Of a stretch of DNA of 30,210 nucleotides, positions 1 to 6,738 are shown in pieces. The translations under genes and the position numbers were made by a program. The notes under the pieces are model-generated. The model saw nothing but the letters and a program-made list of their open reading frames with translations. It was not told the DNA's origin and made no database searches. The stretch is from the IMG/VR virus record IMGVR_UViG_3300042555_000660, positions 1 through 30,210 of that record; one strand, written 5' to 3'. Numbering within the stretch: the first letter of the stretch is position 1; every line of letters begins with the position of its first letter. Source of the stretch: a virus.

Positions 1-180
1 CGTTCTAAGCCTTTTCATACAGATTTGACGGCAGTGCGCCCAACCCCGTTCCGACTCTCGCCAAAATAGATTTCTTCCGGGGGGGGTGGTAGGGTCGTGG
101 TAATATATAATTGATCATTCATCTCTTTAGGCTTGACGAAAATTGATTGATGCTGTTTACCCTTCTGAACGGAGTCTCTT
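1..180. repeat. Untranslated leader, copy A (direct repeat of 28665-28844)
   Basis: No gene is visible here. The stretch is nearly identical to 28665-28844 apart from an 18-bp block at 46-63 that is replaced by an unrelated sequence in the other copy, and a few substitutions near 124. It contains a run of eight G, an AT-rich patch near 102-118 and repeated TTGAT words. In copy B it sits directly upstream of the small terminase gene, so it may carry a promoter, an operator or a packaging site. Confidence 0.85.
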
Positions 181-411
181 TCACGGTTTATTTAACTCTT
201 CATCATCCTCCACGAGCCGCCTTGATTTGCGCCTCAGGACTGAGCCGAATGACAGCGTTGATTCAGTCTCCATTCCGCGCTTTCGGAAGAACTCATTGCA
301 CTTCTTCCTGATCTCAGCTTGGCTGATCTTTCCCGGATGACCGCCCTCGTCTCCTGCTTTAGAGAGACGAAGCGGCTTGCCGTTCATGGTTGACCATCCG
401 TCCTCGTTCAT
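181..411 (-). CDS. Conserved small basic protein, 76 aa (cassette A)
   Basis: I do not recognise a family. The protein is rich in Arg and Lys in its middle and C-terminal half and ends in an acidic patch (EDDEEL), so nucleic-acid binding is possible but unproven. The start ATG at 411 overlaps the TGA of the upstream 149-aa gene (ATGA) and has an AGGAG 8 nt upstream, so it is probably translationally coupled. A second copy at 28845-29075 differs at about 10 of 76 residues, which shows that the frame is maintained. Confidence 0.75.
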   Translation of the reverse strand: MNEDGWSTMNGKPLRLSKAGDEGGHPGKISQAEIRKKCNEFFRKRGMETESTLSFGSVLRRKSRRLVEDDEELNKP

Positions 412-857
412 GCGCCGATCTCCTGCTTGGCGAGGTATTCATTGATCTGGTTCCATTCCTCAACCATTGGCCTGAGAGCATCAGATGCGAGCTTCAGGTA
501 TTCGACATTTCCAGTCTCAATCGCCACCTTCCAACGATCTCGCAATTCAGAGAATGCTTTTACAAACCGAGCCGTAGATGGGATGGGGTCAGCATTTTTA
601 TCTGAATCAGCAATCCTTGCTGAAACCTCAAACCCAAGTTCGACGATGATCTTTGCCTCGGTGCGGATAGCCTCATCAAACCCCCAGTTTTTCTCAAAAC
701 ATTCCCGACATGATCTTTCCCCCTTTCCGGAATATTGATTCATAAACTTCATCCGCTTCCATGCATCAATAACGATGTGCTTTGGAGTTCCTTCAGGGAA
801 GACGACTCCCTCAGGTGTGAGTTGTATTCCGTAATCTTGTTCTAGTGTTAGTTGCAT
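408..857 (-). CDS. Cassette A variable protein, 149 aa
   Basis: Function unknown. The start at 857 (MQLTLEQ) is chosen because the allelic gene at 29072-29509 also begins MQLT and both are preceded by an A-rich leader. The two alleles share the first four residues, a weak central pattern (W, G, R, WG, then I-x-x-x-LG) and the final QEIGA, but little else. The centre has two cysteines (CRECF). The frame could extend upstream to 959, but that part overlaps the 196-aa gene. It is probably a nucleic-acid-associated or regulatory factor, judged only by its neighbour. Confidence 0.7.
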   Translation of the reverse strand: MQLTLEQDYGIQLTPEGVVFPEGTPKHIVIDAWKRMKFMNQYSGKGERSCRECFEKNWGFDEAIRTEAKIIVELGFEVSARIADSDKNADPIPSTARFVKAFSELRDRWKVAIETGNVEYLKLASDALRPMVEEWNQINEYLAKQEIGA

Positions 858-1438
858 TGTTTTTGTAATTTCTTTTGGTTTTTTACTTCTTGGCGTAGGC
901 GGGTTTGCCTCTCGCTTTCTGACATTTTTCCGGGGTTCTTTTCCCTTCTCGTTGACCATCCTGCCTTGGCTGACGCCTTGTAGACTTTGGAGCTTTCCAG
1001 CATCTTTTGGCCTCTAGCATGGATGCCAAACTCCTCCTCATTCCTCTTTACCCAATGACTTACGTCAGCCTTTGTTTTCCCGATCTTCCTCCCGATCTCT
1101 GAGAGGCTCATCCCGCAGAGATCCCACTTCTGACTCTGCAGTGACCAGAGCAGTGTAATGACCCTAATGCCCACGGCCTCAAGCGTTGCTGCTGATAGCC
1201 CAGATGTCCCTGTGATTCGTTCCAAGGCCTTCTTTAGTTGAGAAGCGGCATCCGATGATTGAACCGAGTCAATGTATTCCTCTAAAAACTCCCGGCTGTC
1301 ATCAGGAAGGCTTTCCAATATGTGCCGCATATCAATGTCACGAAGCGGATCATAAGTTGGATTGTATGGCTGGCGCATGGCCTCGATTGAGTCATTGACC
1401 CAAGCCCGGCCTGCCGCTTGCGGGGTGCAGGAGATCAT
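848..1438 (-). CDS. Helix-turn-helix DNA-binding protein, allele A, 196 aa
   Basis: Residues 111-131 (SLSEIGRKIGKTKADVSHWV) read as a helix-turn-helix of the kind found in phage regulators and small terminase-like proteins. The C-terminal 40 residues are strongly basic. ATG at 1438 follows a strong ribosome binding site (GAGGAGG) and overlaps the TGA of the 63-aa gene. The first 14 residues match the allele at 29514-30038 almost exactly (MISCTPQAA-RAWV), after which the two proteins differ. It could be a transcription regulator or an origin- or packaging-site-binding protein. Confidence 0.75.
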   Translation of the reverse strand: MISCTPQAAGRAWVNDSIEAMRQPYNPTYDPLRDIDMRHILESLPDDSREFLEEYIDSVQSSDAASQLKKALERITGTSGLSAATLEAVGIRVITLLWSLQSQKWDLCGMSLSEIGRKIGKTKADVSHWVKRNEEEFGIHARGQKMLESSKVYKASAKAGWSTRREKNPGKMSESERQTRLRQEVKNQKKLQKQCN

Positions 1439-1626
1439 TCCCGTTCCTCCTCGTTAAGGATCTCCACCTCTGGCGTCGGCATCGCCGGGGGCAGATCAAA
1501 GTGCTGTCTCTGGTCTGCCATCCCGGCCTCATATGCCGCCCGGCACCTCTCTTCGATTGTTGGGATCTTGTTGTTAGGGCCGAGGTATCTGGCTCCCTCG
1601 GTGTTCCACCAGTTGGCGAATGTCAT
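1435..1626 (-). CDS. Conserved small protein, 63 aa
   Basis: Unknown family. It begins MTFANWWNTEGARYLG and ends in an acidic tail (EILNEEERE). The start at 1626 overlaps the TGA of the replication initiator gene (ATGA). The upstream sequence is A/C-rich (AACCCAAACCCCAAACAAC), with no Shine-Dalgarno motif. The segment from 1435 to 1610 recurs at 30035-30210 with three base differences that I can count. It links the replication gene to the variable cassette. Confidence 0.7.
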   Translation of the reverse strand: MTFANWWNTEGARYLGPNNKIPTIEERCRAAYEAGMADQRQHFDLPPAMPTPEVEILNEEERE

Positions 1627-2627
1627 GTTGTTTGGGGTTTGGGTTGGTTTTTGCTGGCGAGGTATTCGCGCCTGACGGACTCAGGCCACGTTTTGAATGG
1701 GAACGTCGAAGCTGTGGGGTGGACTTCTAGTGAGTCCGGATATTCCTGAGACCGCCACGCGAAGGCGTCGGCCTCGTCGATGTCCGTCTTGGGCTTAGGC
1801 TTTGCCGTCGGTGAGAATGCCGGGGCGTCCTGCCATCTCCTCTCCGAGATCCATGTCTCGGGTGAGGGGATGAACTTGCCGTTGTCCTGCCGCCATTCTT
1901 TCGACTTCTTGAACGCCTCCAACGACCGGATGAGATCATCCTGTGGCGGGAGAGCGTGGATTGATGAAGAGAATGCCGACTGCGCCCGGTAGAGGTTTTT
2001 GCGTCGGTTTTCGGGGTATGCCTTCCAAAACTCCGAAAAGCGTTGCTCGATCCGATTCACCGATGGTGTTTCTTGCGTCGAGGATACGGCTAAAACTGAT
2101 GATTGGCTTCCGTCAATGTCTCCACCGCGGACTGCTGTTTTTTCTCCTGTTTTTTCAATCCTCGACGATACCTCAACCATCACCACATCCTCCTCCACCC
2201 CCTTGGGGGGTAGGGGGGATATATTGGTTATTGGTTTATGGTTATTGGTTGGCATTGGGGTAGCATTGGGGGGGCTATCCAACCCCATATGGGTGTCGCA
2301 TGGGGGGGCCATAGCCCCCCTATGGCCCCCCCATCGTGCCTCTGCTCCTTTTTTGCCTCCCTCGGTTTGCTTTTTGAAGTTACGGATCTCCTTGTCAGCC
2401 CTTTCGTGACTCCATCCGCCGCTGATGCTGGTGAAAAACTCACCGAGGATAGCAGCGACGACATCATCGGGCATCCTGACCCTCCGTGCGATGGTCTTCA
2501 GGTCGGGCAGATCCCCGTCCTTGTCATAGTAAAGGTCCAGCAGGCGGCGGTAGCACAGATCCTCGTCGTTTGAGAGGTGAGCCGTCGCGCCCCGGTAGTC
2601 GCCGATGTGGAAAGAGAAGTAATTCAT
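1623..2627 (-). CDS. Replication initiator-like protein, DUF1376/YdaU N-terminus, 334 aa
   Basis: The N-terminal ~95 residues follow the DUF1376 (YdaU) pattern: FSFHIGDYRGATAHLSNDED, then YRRLLDLYY, an EFF motif and WSHERAD. A low-complexity Pro/Asn-rich linker follows. The C-terminal part (FWKAYP..., then FIPSPETWISERRW) resembles the DNA-interaction domain of phage replication initiators. Such proteins usually recruit host replication functions at an origin. The start at 2627 (MNYFSF) matches the family start. The linker DNA holds direct repeats and a 15-bp hairpin (see 2226-2334), as in lambda O, where the origin lies inside the gene. No helicase or polymerase is encoded nearby, so host enzymes are presumably used. 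Confidence 0.75.
   Translation of the reverse strand: MNYFSFHIGDYRGATAHLSNDEDLCYRRLLDLYYDKDGDLPDLKTIARRVRMPDDVVAAILGEFFTSISGGWSHERADKEIRNFKKQTEGGKKGAEARWGGHRGAMAPPCDTHMGLDSPPNATPMPTNNHKPITNISPLPPKGVEEDVVMVEVSSRIEKTGEKTAVRGGDIDGSQSSVLAVSSTQETPSVNRIEQRFSEFWKAYPENRRKNLYRAQSAFSSSIHALPPQDDLIRSLEAFKKSKEWRQDNGKFIPSPETWISERRWQDAPAFSPTAKPKPKTDIDEADAFAWRSQEYPDSLEVHPTASTFPFKTWPESVRREYLASKNQPKPQTT
2226..2334. other. Probable replication origin inside the initiator gene
   Basis: The coding DNA of the linker contains two 11-bp direct repeats (GGTTATTGGTT at 2226-2236 and 2240-2250), two 9-bp direct repeats (GCATTGGGG at 2252-2260 and 2263-2271) and a perfect hairpin with 15-bp arms at 2300-2314 and 2320-2334 around a 5-nt loop. 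Just upstream (about 2195-2220) are G/C tracts. The encoded peptide is low complexity, so the DNA rather than the protein seems to be constrained. The lambda origin inside gene O is the precedent. Confidence 0.55.
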
Positions 2628-2682
2628 GCGAGAATTAGCTCCGCTTGGTTCAGATTCCACGCCGGCCCGAAGTTAATGCGTC

Positions 2683-3411
2683 CTACTTCCATGTTAAAAT
2701 CCTCCATGCTGTTGCTGCCATTTGAGGAACCTGGGCATTCCCAACGGCGCGAGTTCGCTCCACCCTTCGGGGAATCCCATTCGCACTTCCGAATGAGTCG
2801 GGTGCGGGTATGTCATGCCGAACTTTAGCTTCACATAGTCCCGCCATTGATCGAATCGCTCCCTCCCGTTGTCCTTTCTCCGAGAGGTAGTCCCACCCTT
2901 CCAATCGGTTGCGATTGGGGTTGGCAACAATCCAGATTCGTTCTCTTCGGTGATCGTAACCGGCGAAGTTAGCCCCCAACACTCCCCATTGAGCATCATA
3001 CCCCATTGAGGCCAAGTCCCAGAGAACTCTTCCAACCCCCCGAATAGTGAGTGCTGGCGAGTTTTCCACGAAGACTCCGACTGCGGGTTGAACCTCGCGA
3101 ATGACCCTTGCCATCTCGGCCCACAGTCCTGATTGATCTCCTTCGATTCCAGCCCCCCCCCCGGCAACGCTGATGTCGGTACATGGGAACCCCCCTGCGA
3201 TGACATCGACTTTGCCCCTCCATTCGATCCCGTTGAAATCTCGGATGTCTCCGAAGATTGGGAAGGGAGGTAGTATTCCGTCGGCTTGTCGCTGTTTGAG
3301 GACTGCTTGGCAGTAGGGTTCGATTTCAACTGCTGCGACAGTTGTGTGTCCGAGGAGGTGTCCACCAAGGATGCCTCCACCGGCTCCAGCGAAGAGGTGT
3401 AGTTCGCGCAT
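2683..3411 (-). CDS. DNA cytosine-5 methyltransferase, compact, 242 aa
   Basis: The product transfers a methyl group from S-adenosylmethionine to C5 of cytosine. Visible motifs are I (FAGAGGG, 7-13), IV with the catalytic Cys77 (GGFPC, 73-77), VI (ENSP, 116-119), VIII (RRERIWIVA, 155-163) and IX/X (RTRAVGNAQVP, 219-229). At 242 aa it is short for the family, and only about 55 residues lie between motifs VIII and IX/X, so a normal target recognition domain appears to be missing. The start at 3411 (MRELHLF) fits the family; longer upstream readings overlap another gene. There is no restriction enzyme partner, so it probably protects phage DNA from host restriction. A second long frame covers almost the same DNA. 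Confidence 0.9.
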   Translation of the reverse strand: MRELHLFAGAGGGILGGHLLGHTTVAAVEIEPYCQAVLKQRQADGILPPFPIFGDIRDFNGIEWRGKVDVIAGGFPCTDISVAGGGAGIEGDQSGLWAEMARVIREVQPAVGVFVENSPALTIRGVGRVLWDLASMGYDAQWGVLGANFAGYDHRRERIWIVANPNRNRLEGWDYLSEKGQREGAIRSMAGLCEAKVRHDIPAPDSFGSANGIPRRVERTRAVGNAQVPQMAATAWRILTWK

Positions 3412-3416
3412 ATCAT
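2694..3416 (-). CDS. Overlapping-frame ORF within the methyltransferase gene, 240 aa
   Basis: An open frame of 240 codons runs through nearly all of the methyltransferase gene in another frame of the same strand. Its ATG (3416) lies 5 nt before the methyltransferase ATG and overlaps the TGA of the preceding gene; both ATGs can share one AGGAG. The first ~90 residues are Ser/Thr-rich. From residue 97 it reads like a structured protein: DCGPRW, SWKT, TWPQWGMM, GECW, LLPTPIATDWKGG, then HPTHSEVRMGFPEGW near the end. I associate these motifs with phage methylase-linked proteins. It could be a real nested subunit, or a frame that looks conserved only because the main frame is. Confidence 0.5.
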   Translation of the reverse strand: MICANYTSSLEPVEASLVDTSSDTQLSQQLKSNPTAKQSSNSDKPTEYYLPSQSSETSEISTGSNGGAKSMSSQGGSHVPTSALPGGGLESKEINQDCGPRWQGSFARFNPQSESSWKTRQHSLFGGLEEFSGTWPQWGMMLNGECWGLTSPVTITEENESGLLPTPIATDWKGGTTSRRKDNGRERFDQWRDYVKLKFGMTYPHPTHSEVRMGFPEGWSELAPLGMPRFLKWQQQHGGF

Positions 3417-3661
3417 GCGAGGCAAAGCTCCTGTTGTGCGAAGGCGCAATCGCGGATGAAGTAGGAGGCATGGCGCTTCCCTGCCTTGGAACTGACCATG
3501 ACTTCCTTAATATCGTGACCGGCCCTCCGTAGTTCGTGGACACGGGCGGCGAGTCGGAAGCATCCGTACTCGTTGAGGGCATCCAGCGCCGTGAGAGGCT
3601 TGCCAGAGAGGAGGTGATCCAGAATAACCTGGGCTTGAGTCGGGTTGCTGTGGGCGCTCAT
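3413..3661 (-). CDS. Small helix-turn-helix protein, 82 aa
   Basis: The sequence NPTQAQVILDHLLSGKPLTA followed by DALNEYGCFRLAARVHELRR resembles the phage helix-turn-helix family that Pfam calls HTH_39. This is followed by a basic segment (SSKAGKRHASYF). It is likely a DNA-binding accessory protein. The start at 3661 is supported by AAGGAGGG about 5 nt upstream and by an overlap with the stop of the nuclease gene. Its TGA overlaps the ATG of the alternative methyltransferase-frame ORF, so all three frames are probably translated from one message. Confidence 0.75.
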   Translation of the reverse strand: MSAHSNPTQAQVILDHLLSGKPLTALDALNEYGCFRLAARVHELRRAGHDIKEVMVSSKAGKRHASYFIRDCAFAQQELCLA

Positions 3662-4707
3662 TTTGCCCTCCTTTCCTGCACGAGGCTGATCGTCCCAGCC
3701 CCCTCGGTGATGGCGCATGGAAACGGCTCCGTGGTAAAGTCTGCCCATGCTTTCTGCAGCCCCTTTGCATCAACCTTTAGGAACGGGGCAAGCTTGGCTA
3801 TCCCCATGCCTTTAAGGACTTTCAGAAGCACCTCCTCGGCATCGACCGATTCGCTGCCCTTCCGGTTCTGAAGCCTCCACCCGGGGACTTCCTCGCCAGC
3901 CTCGATGGCAGCCTTGACCTTATCGCTGACGGCGAGATCCTTGAAGATGGCTTCAAGCTTCTTGAAGGCTTGCAGGGCCATTGCTGCATTCTGAGGCGAC
4001 GCCTCGATCCACTTGCGGCTTATCGTAGCCGGGAGAGCATCGACCACTGTCAGGGCCGTCTCTGCTGGCTTTACCCAGACCGAACAAGACTCACGGCGAG
4101 CGCACCAGTTGCACCCGTCATTCTCCTGCGGTTGCTGGGAACCATCCTTTAGACGCTCAAAGATCGGAAGCACGATTGCCTCGGCCTCCTGCCTTGTGAA
4201 GGTAGCAATGTGATATTCCGTCTCCGGGTCATCGAGTGGAATGATTGCGACCTGACAATAATCTACTTGCTCGTGATCCATCAGCATTAGCCCATAACAG
4301 GCAAGCTGCTCGGTATAGGCTTCAGGCCCGGCGATCATCGCGCCTGACTTAAAGTCAACGATGGTCAGGATCTTCTCCCCATTTTCATCCTCCTCGCTTG
4401 AGTATCCCCAGGCGTCAATGGTTCCAAAGTTTAGCTCCTCCAAGTCTTCATTCAGGAGTGAGAACTTCTGCTCAACACCCCGGAGTGCATTGATGAGTTT
4501 GTAAAGGCGATCAACTCCGCGCAGGGCCTCCGGTTCAGCATGGGGAGCCTTGCTAGGGCTCCCGCTGAAGTTGAGGGTATCGGCGATCTGCTGGTGAAGC
4601 ATCGTCCCCCTGCCTGCCGCTTCCCCGGCGGCTTTGCCGCCGAGGAAGTGAACGCATTTTGCCAGCTTGGGAAGGGTGCTTGGTCCGTGTGGATGGTGAT
4701 CGCTCAT
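3658..4707 (-). CDS. Cas4/RecB-like PD-(D/E)XK exonuclease, DUF2800-like, 349 aa
   Basis: The likely role is to resect double-stranded DNA ends for the annealing protein encoded just upstream. Visible features are an N-terminal His motif (RGTMLHQQIAD), the core GTIDAW, then TIVDFKSG with Asp and Lys, and EQLACYG, followed by a cysteine cluster CNWCARRESC. With the early Cys in LAKC this could hold a 4Fe-4S cluster as in Cas4 and AddB. The start at 4707 (MSDHHPHG) has a strong AAAGGAGG and overlaps the stop of the RecT-like gene. The C-terminal ~120 residues are helical and unassigned. Phage DUF2800 proteins fit best; a true RecE or lambda Exo relative is less likely. Confidence 0.8.
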   Translation of the reverse strand: MSDHHPHGPSTLPKLAKCVHFLGGKAAGEAAGRGTMLHQQIADTLNFSGSPSKAPHAEPEALRGVDRLYKLINALRGVEQKFSLLNEDLEELNFGTIDAWGYSSEEDENGEKILTIVDFKSGAMIAGPEAYTEQLACYGLMLMDHEQVDYCQVAIIPLDDPETEYHIATFTRQEAEAIVLPIFERLKDGSQQPQENDGCNWCARRESCSVWVKPAETALTVVDALPATISRKWIEASPQNAAMALQAFKKLEAIFKDLAVSDKVKAAIEAGEEVPGWRLQNRKGSESVDAEEVLLKVLKGMGIAKLAPFLKVDAKGLQKAWADFTTEPFPCAITEGAGTISLVQERRAK

Positions 4708-5540
4708 GCGGCCTCCTTTCCTGCTCCCACAACGATCTCTTCCCACTTGGAGACGAGACGCTTCAGGACGTTCTTAGGGAGGTCTGCAACGTATTCAGCC
4801 CCGCCCTTGTTTGCCCCCTTGCGGTTGACGAATCCAAGCACCGCTGCCTCCGGAACCTCATCCCGATCCATCAGCTTAAACAGCTTCTCCAGATCCGTGT
4901 TCAGCGACTCGTCACAAGTGACATCGACCTTGACGGGGGCTGGTAGGGCAGGGGATGGTTCTGCCTTCGCGGCTACAACCTCGACCGCTTCCTCGATCAC
5001 CTTTTCCTGACTTCTCACGGCTCGGAAAGGTGACGGGGAGGATGGTTGGCTTCGACCGGGTGGGTCAAAATCCTGAACCTCCTCAGGGGTGTAGACTCCC
5101 GAGGTGACGGCAGGGTAGACGGCCCTGACCCCCTCGCTGATGCACCTTGCGGTGAGCATCTGCCGGGGATATTTCATCCATTGGTTCTGGTAGATCCCGG
5201 CTCGTTTGGCGTCCTCGATGCTCCAAGTAACCGTCAGGCTCCCACCCTGAGGATGGGAGAATGTGCCGCTGACCTTGGTGTCGGTTCGCTCGTCCCATGC
5301 GACCGATCCTCCAGCCGCCTGAAAGCGAGCTAGGATGGCGTCGGCGCGTAGGGCAGGCCTTCCGTTGATGATGTGATATTCCTTCGCCGCTGAGGCCGGG
5401 TGACGACCTTCAGACTGCGCGACAAGGAACAAGGCGAGGGCCTGCTCCGGGGTTTTAAGCCCGAACAAGCCTGACTTGGCGATGGCCCCTGCCATGCGCT
5501 CCATCTCACCGAGTGGCACGAGTGCGTTCGTGTTGCTCAT
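4704..5540 (-). CDS. RecT-like single-strand annealing protein, 278 aa
   Basis: The protein likely coats single-stranded DNA and anneals complementary strands during phage recombination and end repair. Diagnostic stretches are EGRHPASAAKEYHIINGRPAL, ADAILARFQAAGG, a short beta-rich section ending in GTFSHPQGG, and MKYPRQMLTARCISEGVRAV before YTPEEVQD. The C-terminal ~100 residues are Pro/Glu/Ala-rich and end in a helical segment. The start at 5540 is preceded by AAGGA. The gene sits directly between the SSB-like gene and the nuclease gene, the usual setting for a two-component recombination system. Confidence 0.75.
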   Translation of the reverse strand: MSNTNALVPLGEMERMAGAIAKSGLFGLKTPEQALALFLVAQSEGRHPASAAKEYHIINGRPALRADAILARFQAAGGSVAWDERTDTKVSGTFSHPQGGSLTVTWSIEDAKRAGIYQNQWMKYPRQMLTARCISEGVRAVYPAVTSGVYTPEEVQDFDPPGRSQPSSPSPFRAVRSQEKVIEEAVEVVAAKAEPSPALPAPVKVDVTCDESLNTDLEKLFKLMDRDEVPEAAVLGFVNRKGANKGGAEYVADLPKNVLKRLVSKWEEIVVGAGKEAA

Positions 5541-5550
5541 GGTCAGTTCC

Positions 5551-5817
5551 TTAGAAGGGGAGATCGTCGTCCTCGTCTGCGGCGGCTACGGGAGCAACCG
5601 GGGCAGGCTTGGGTGAGTTGGCGTATTGGCCCTGATCCTCCTTGGGCTGGAGCTTCAGGCTCATGTATTTCTCCCCAGTCTCGCGGTCGGCGTTGATCCA
5701 TGCCGAGAGCCAGAACTCCTGCCCATCGAGGAGGGTGATTTTGCCTCGGTAATCCGGGCGGGTTTCGACTCCTGCCTTGTCGTTCCTTTTGAGGGAACCT
5801 GTCATTGGCTTTGCCAT
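5551..5817 (-). CDS. SSB-like small protein (DUF736-like), 88 aa
   Basis: The body (GSLKRNDKAGVETRPDYRGK, then WLSAWINADRETGEKYMSL) is a short beta-rich fold resembling DUF736 proteins. A flexible Pro/Ala linker follows and the protein ends DEDDDLPF, which is the acidic tip used by single-strand DNA-binding proteins to contact partner enzymes. It probably binds single-stranded DNA or modulates the adjacent annealing protein. The start at 5817 is taken over a longer frame because the upstream codons overlap the resolvase gene. Its leader is A/C-rich (ACAACCAACACAACACAC), without Shine-Dalgarno. Confidence 0.7.
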   Translation of the reverse strand: MAKPMTGSLKRNDKAGVETRPDYRGKITLLDGQEFWLSAWINADRETGEKYMSLKLQPKEDQGQYANSPKPAPVAPVAAADEDDDLPF

Positions 5818-5839
5818 ATGTGTGTTGTGTTGGTTGTGC

Positions 5840-6211
5840 CTAGTAAGCCCGGACGATTTCGTCCTCACTTGCCTCGGCGGTGTTGTTTGAGGCGACCAAA
5901 TCGGAACGCCTCAAAATTGTTAGAAAGTCTTCAGCGGAGAGAATGCATAGCCAAGGGCGGTTGTTCCGCTTATGGGCGACCACGGGGATCTTCTTCCCTG
6001 CGTCGGTGCATGCCTGAGTCATGGCCGTGTAGATGCTTAGGGTCTCGGTGCGCTTCACCTCCCAGTGAATGGTCGGGAGGCTGGGGCAGACGACATCGGG
6101 GCTTTCGTTCCCCCCCGAGAACTGCTGACCTCGACGTGCCTGAAACCCAGCCTCCCGAAGTTGATCCCTCCACTCGCGCTCACCACGGCATCCCTTGGCT
6201 CGGCTGTTCAT
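5840..6211 (-). CDS. Holliday-junction-resolvase-like PD-(D/E)XK nuclease, 123 aa
   Basis: The sequence carries GCRGEREWRDQLREAGFQARR, QQFSGGNESPDVVC and IHWEVKRTE, matching the nuclease core of Hjc/Hjr-like resolvases: an N-terminal Glu, the Asp of PDV, then E-x-K in WEVKR. It probably cuts branched DNA made by recombination or replication before packaging. At 123 aa it has a typical length. The start ATG at 6211 overlaps the stop of a 25-aa membrane peptide gene. The last 30 residues are acidic and look flexible. Confidence 0.8.
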   Translation of the reverse strand: MNSRAKGCRGEREWRDQLREAGFQARRGQQFSGGNESPDVVCPSLPTIHWEVKRTETLSIYTAMTQACTDAGKKIPVVAHKRNNRPWLCILSAEDFLTILRRSDLVASNNTAEASEDEIVRAY

Positions 6212-6285
6212 GACTTTGGCAGGATGAAGAGGGCCAGCAGGAGGAGGGCAGCCAAGGCGAGGGCGCAGATGGTGTCGGCACTCAT
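6208..6285 (-). CDS. 25-aa membrane micropeptide
   Basis: The short frame encodes a single hydrophobic helix: MSADTICALALAALLLLALF followed by ILPKS. The start at 6285 has an excellent GGAGGAG, and both ends overlap neighbouring genes by ATGA-type junctions, so it is probably translated. Its function is unknown; small phage membrane peptides may alter host envelope functions. It is too short for routine gene callers. Confidence 0.65.
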   Translation of the reverse strand: MSADTICALALAALLLLALFILPKS

Positions 6286-6467
6286 TGGTTCTCCTCCGGG
6301 TAGACTTTCTTCAGCCGCTTGAGCGCATATTCCGTGACCTTCCAGCCGAGCTTCTCAGCGTCGGTGGCAGGGTAGGAGATGAGGCGCTCGGGACGTCGGA
6401 TGCCGCCGACGTTGTGGACGAATGAGAGGGCGCGGACGGCCTCTTGGGATGCGAGGGCGTTGCTCAT
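6282..6467 (-). CDS. Small hypothetical protein, 61 aa
   Basis: No family is recognised. The product begins MSNALASQEAVRALSFVHNV and ends KRLKKVYPEENQ; the C-terminal half is basic and probably helical. The start at 6467 has AAGGAGG upstream and overlaps the stop of the 58-aa gene. It belongs to a tightly packed run of tiny genes between 6208 and 6899. Confidence 0.65.
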   Translation of the reverse strand: MSNALASQEAVRALSFVHNVGGIRRPERLISYPATDAEKLGWKVTEYALKRLKKVYPEENQ

Positions 6468-6640
6468 TTGCCGTCCTCCTTCAGAAGCCTCATGTATTCG
6501 CGCCACAGGCGGTCTTTCACTGCGGCCTCGTATCCGGTCACCCGGCGATACCATGCCCAGATCCGACCCAGTAGGGTCTGAGGCTTCTTCTGGAACGAGC
6601 GGACGTATTCCAGCGCGGCGTCGAGGGTCGGATCGCTCAT
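6464..6640 (-). CDS. Small hypothetical protein, 58 aa
   Basis: The frame encodes a basic, Trp- and Tyr-rich peptide starting MSDPTLDAALEYVRSFQKK and ending REYMRLLKEDGK. It has no recognised domain and no clear ribosome binding site of its own, but its ATG at 6640 overlaps the stop of the upstream 33-aa gene, so it is likely translated by coupling. Confidence 0.55.
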   Translation of the reverse strand: MSDPTLDAALEYVRSFQKKPQTLLGRIWAWYRRVTGYEAAVKDRLWREYMRLLKEDGK

Positions 6641-6738
6641 TTTGAAAAGCGGCTCATGGCCGAGGCGAGGATCTCTGCAAACTCCCGGCGTCCGATGAAC
6701 AGGATGCCGCCAGCGACTGCGAAAAGTAGGGCGATCAT
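6637..6738 (-). CDS. 33-aa membrane micropeptide
   Basis: The peptide starts MIALLFAVAGGILFIGRREF, one hydrophobic helix followed by a short basic and polar tail ending MSRFSK. GGAGG lies 7 nt before the ATG at 6738, and both ends overlap neighbours. Function unknown. Confidence 0.6.
   Translation of the reverse strand: MIALLFAVAGGILFIGRREFAEILASAMSRFSK

Noticed and set aside
3411-3582. Upstream extension of the methyltransferase to 3582
   Set aside because: The extra 57 codons overlap the helix-turn-helix gene and look random; MRELHLF at 3411 is the normal family start.
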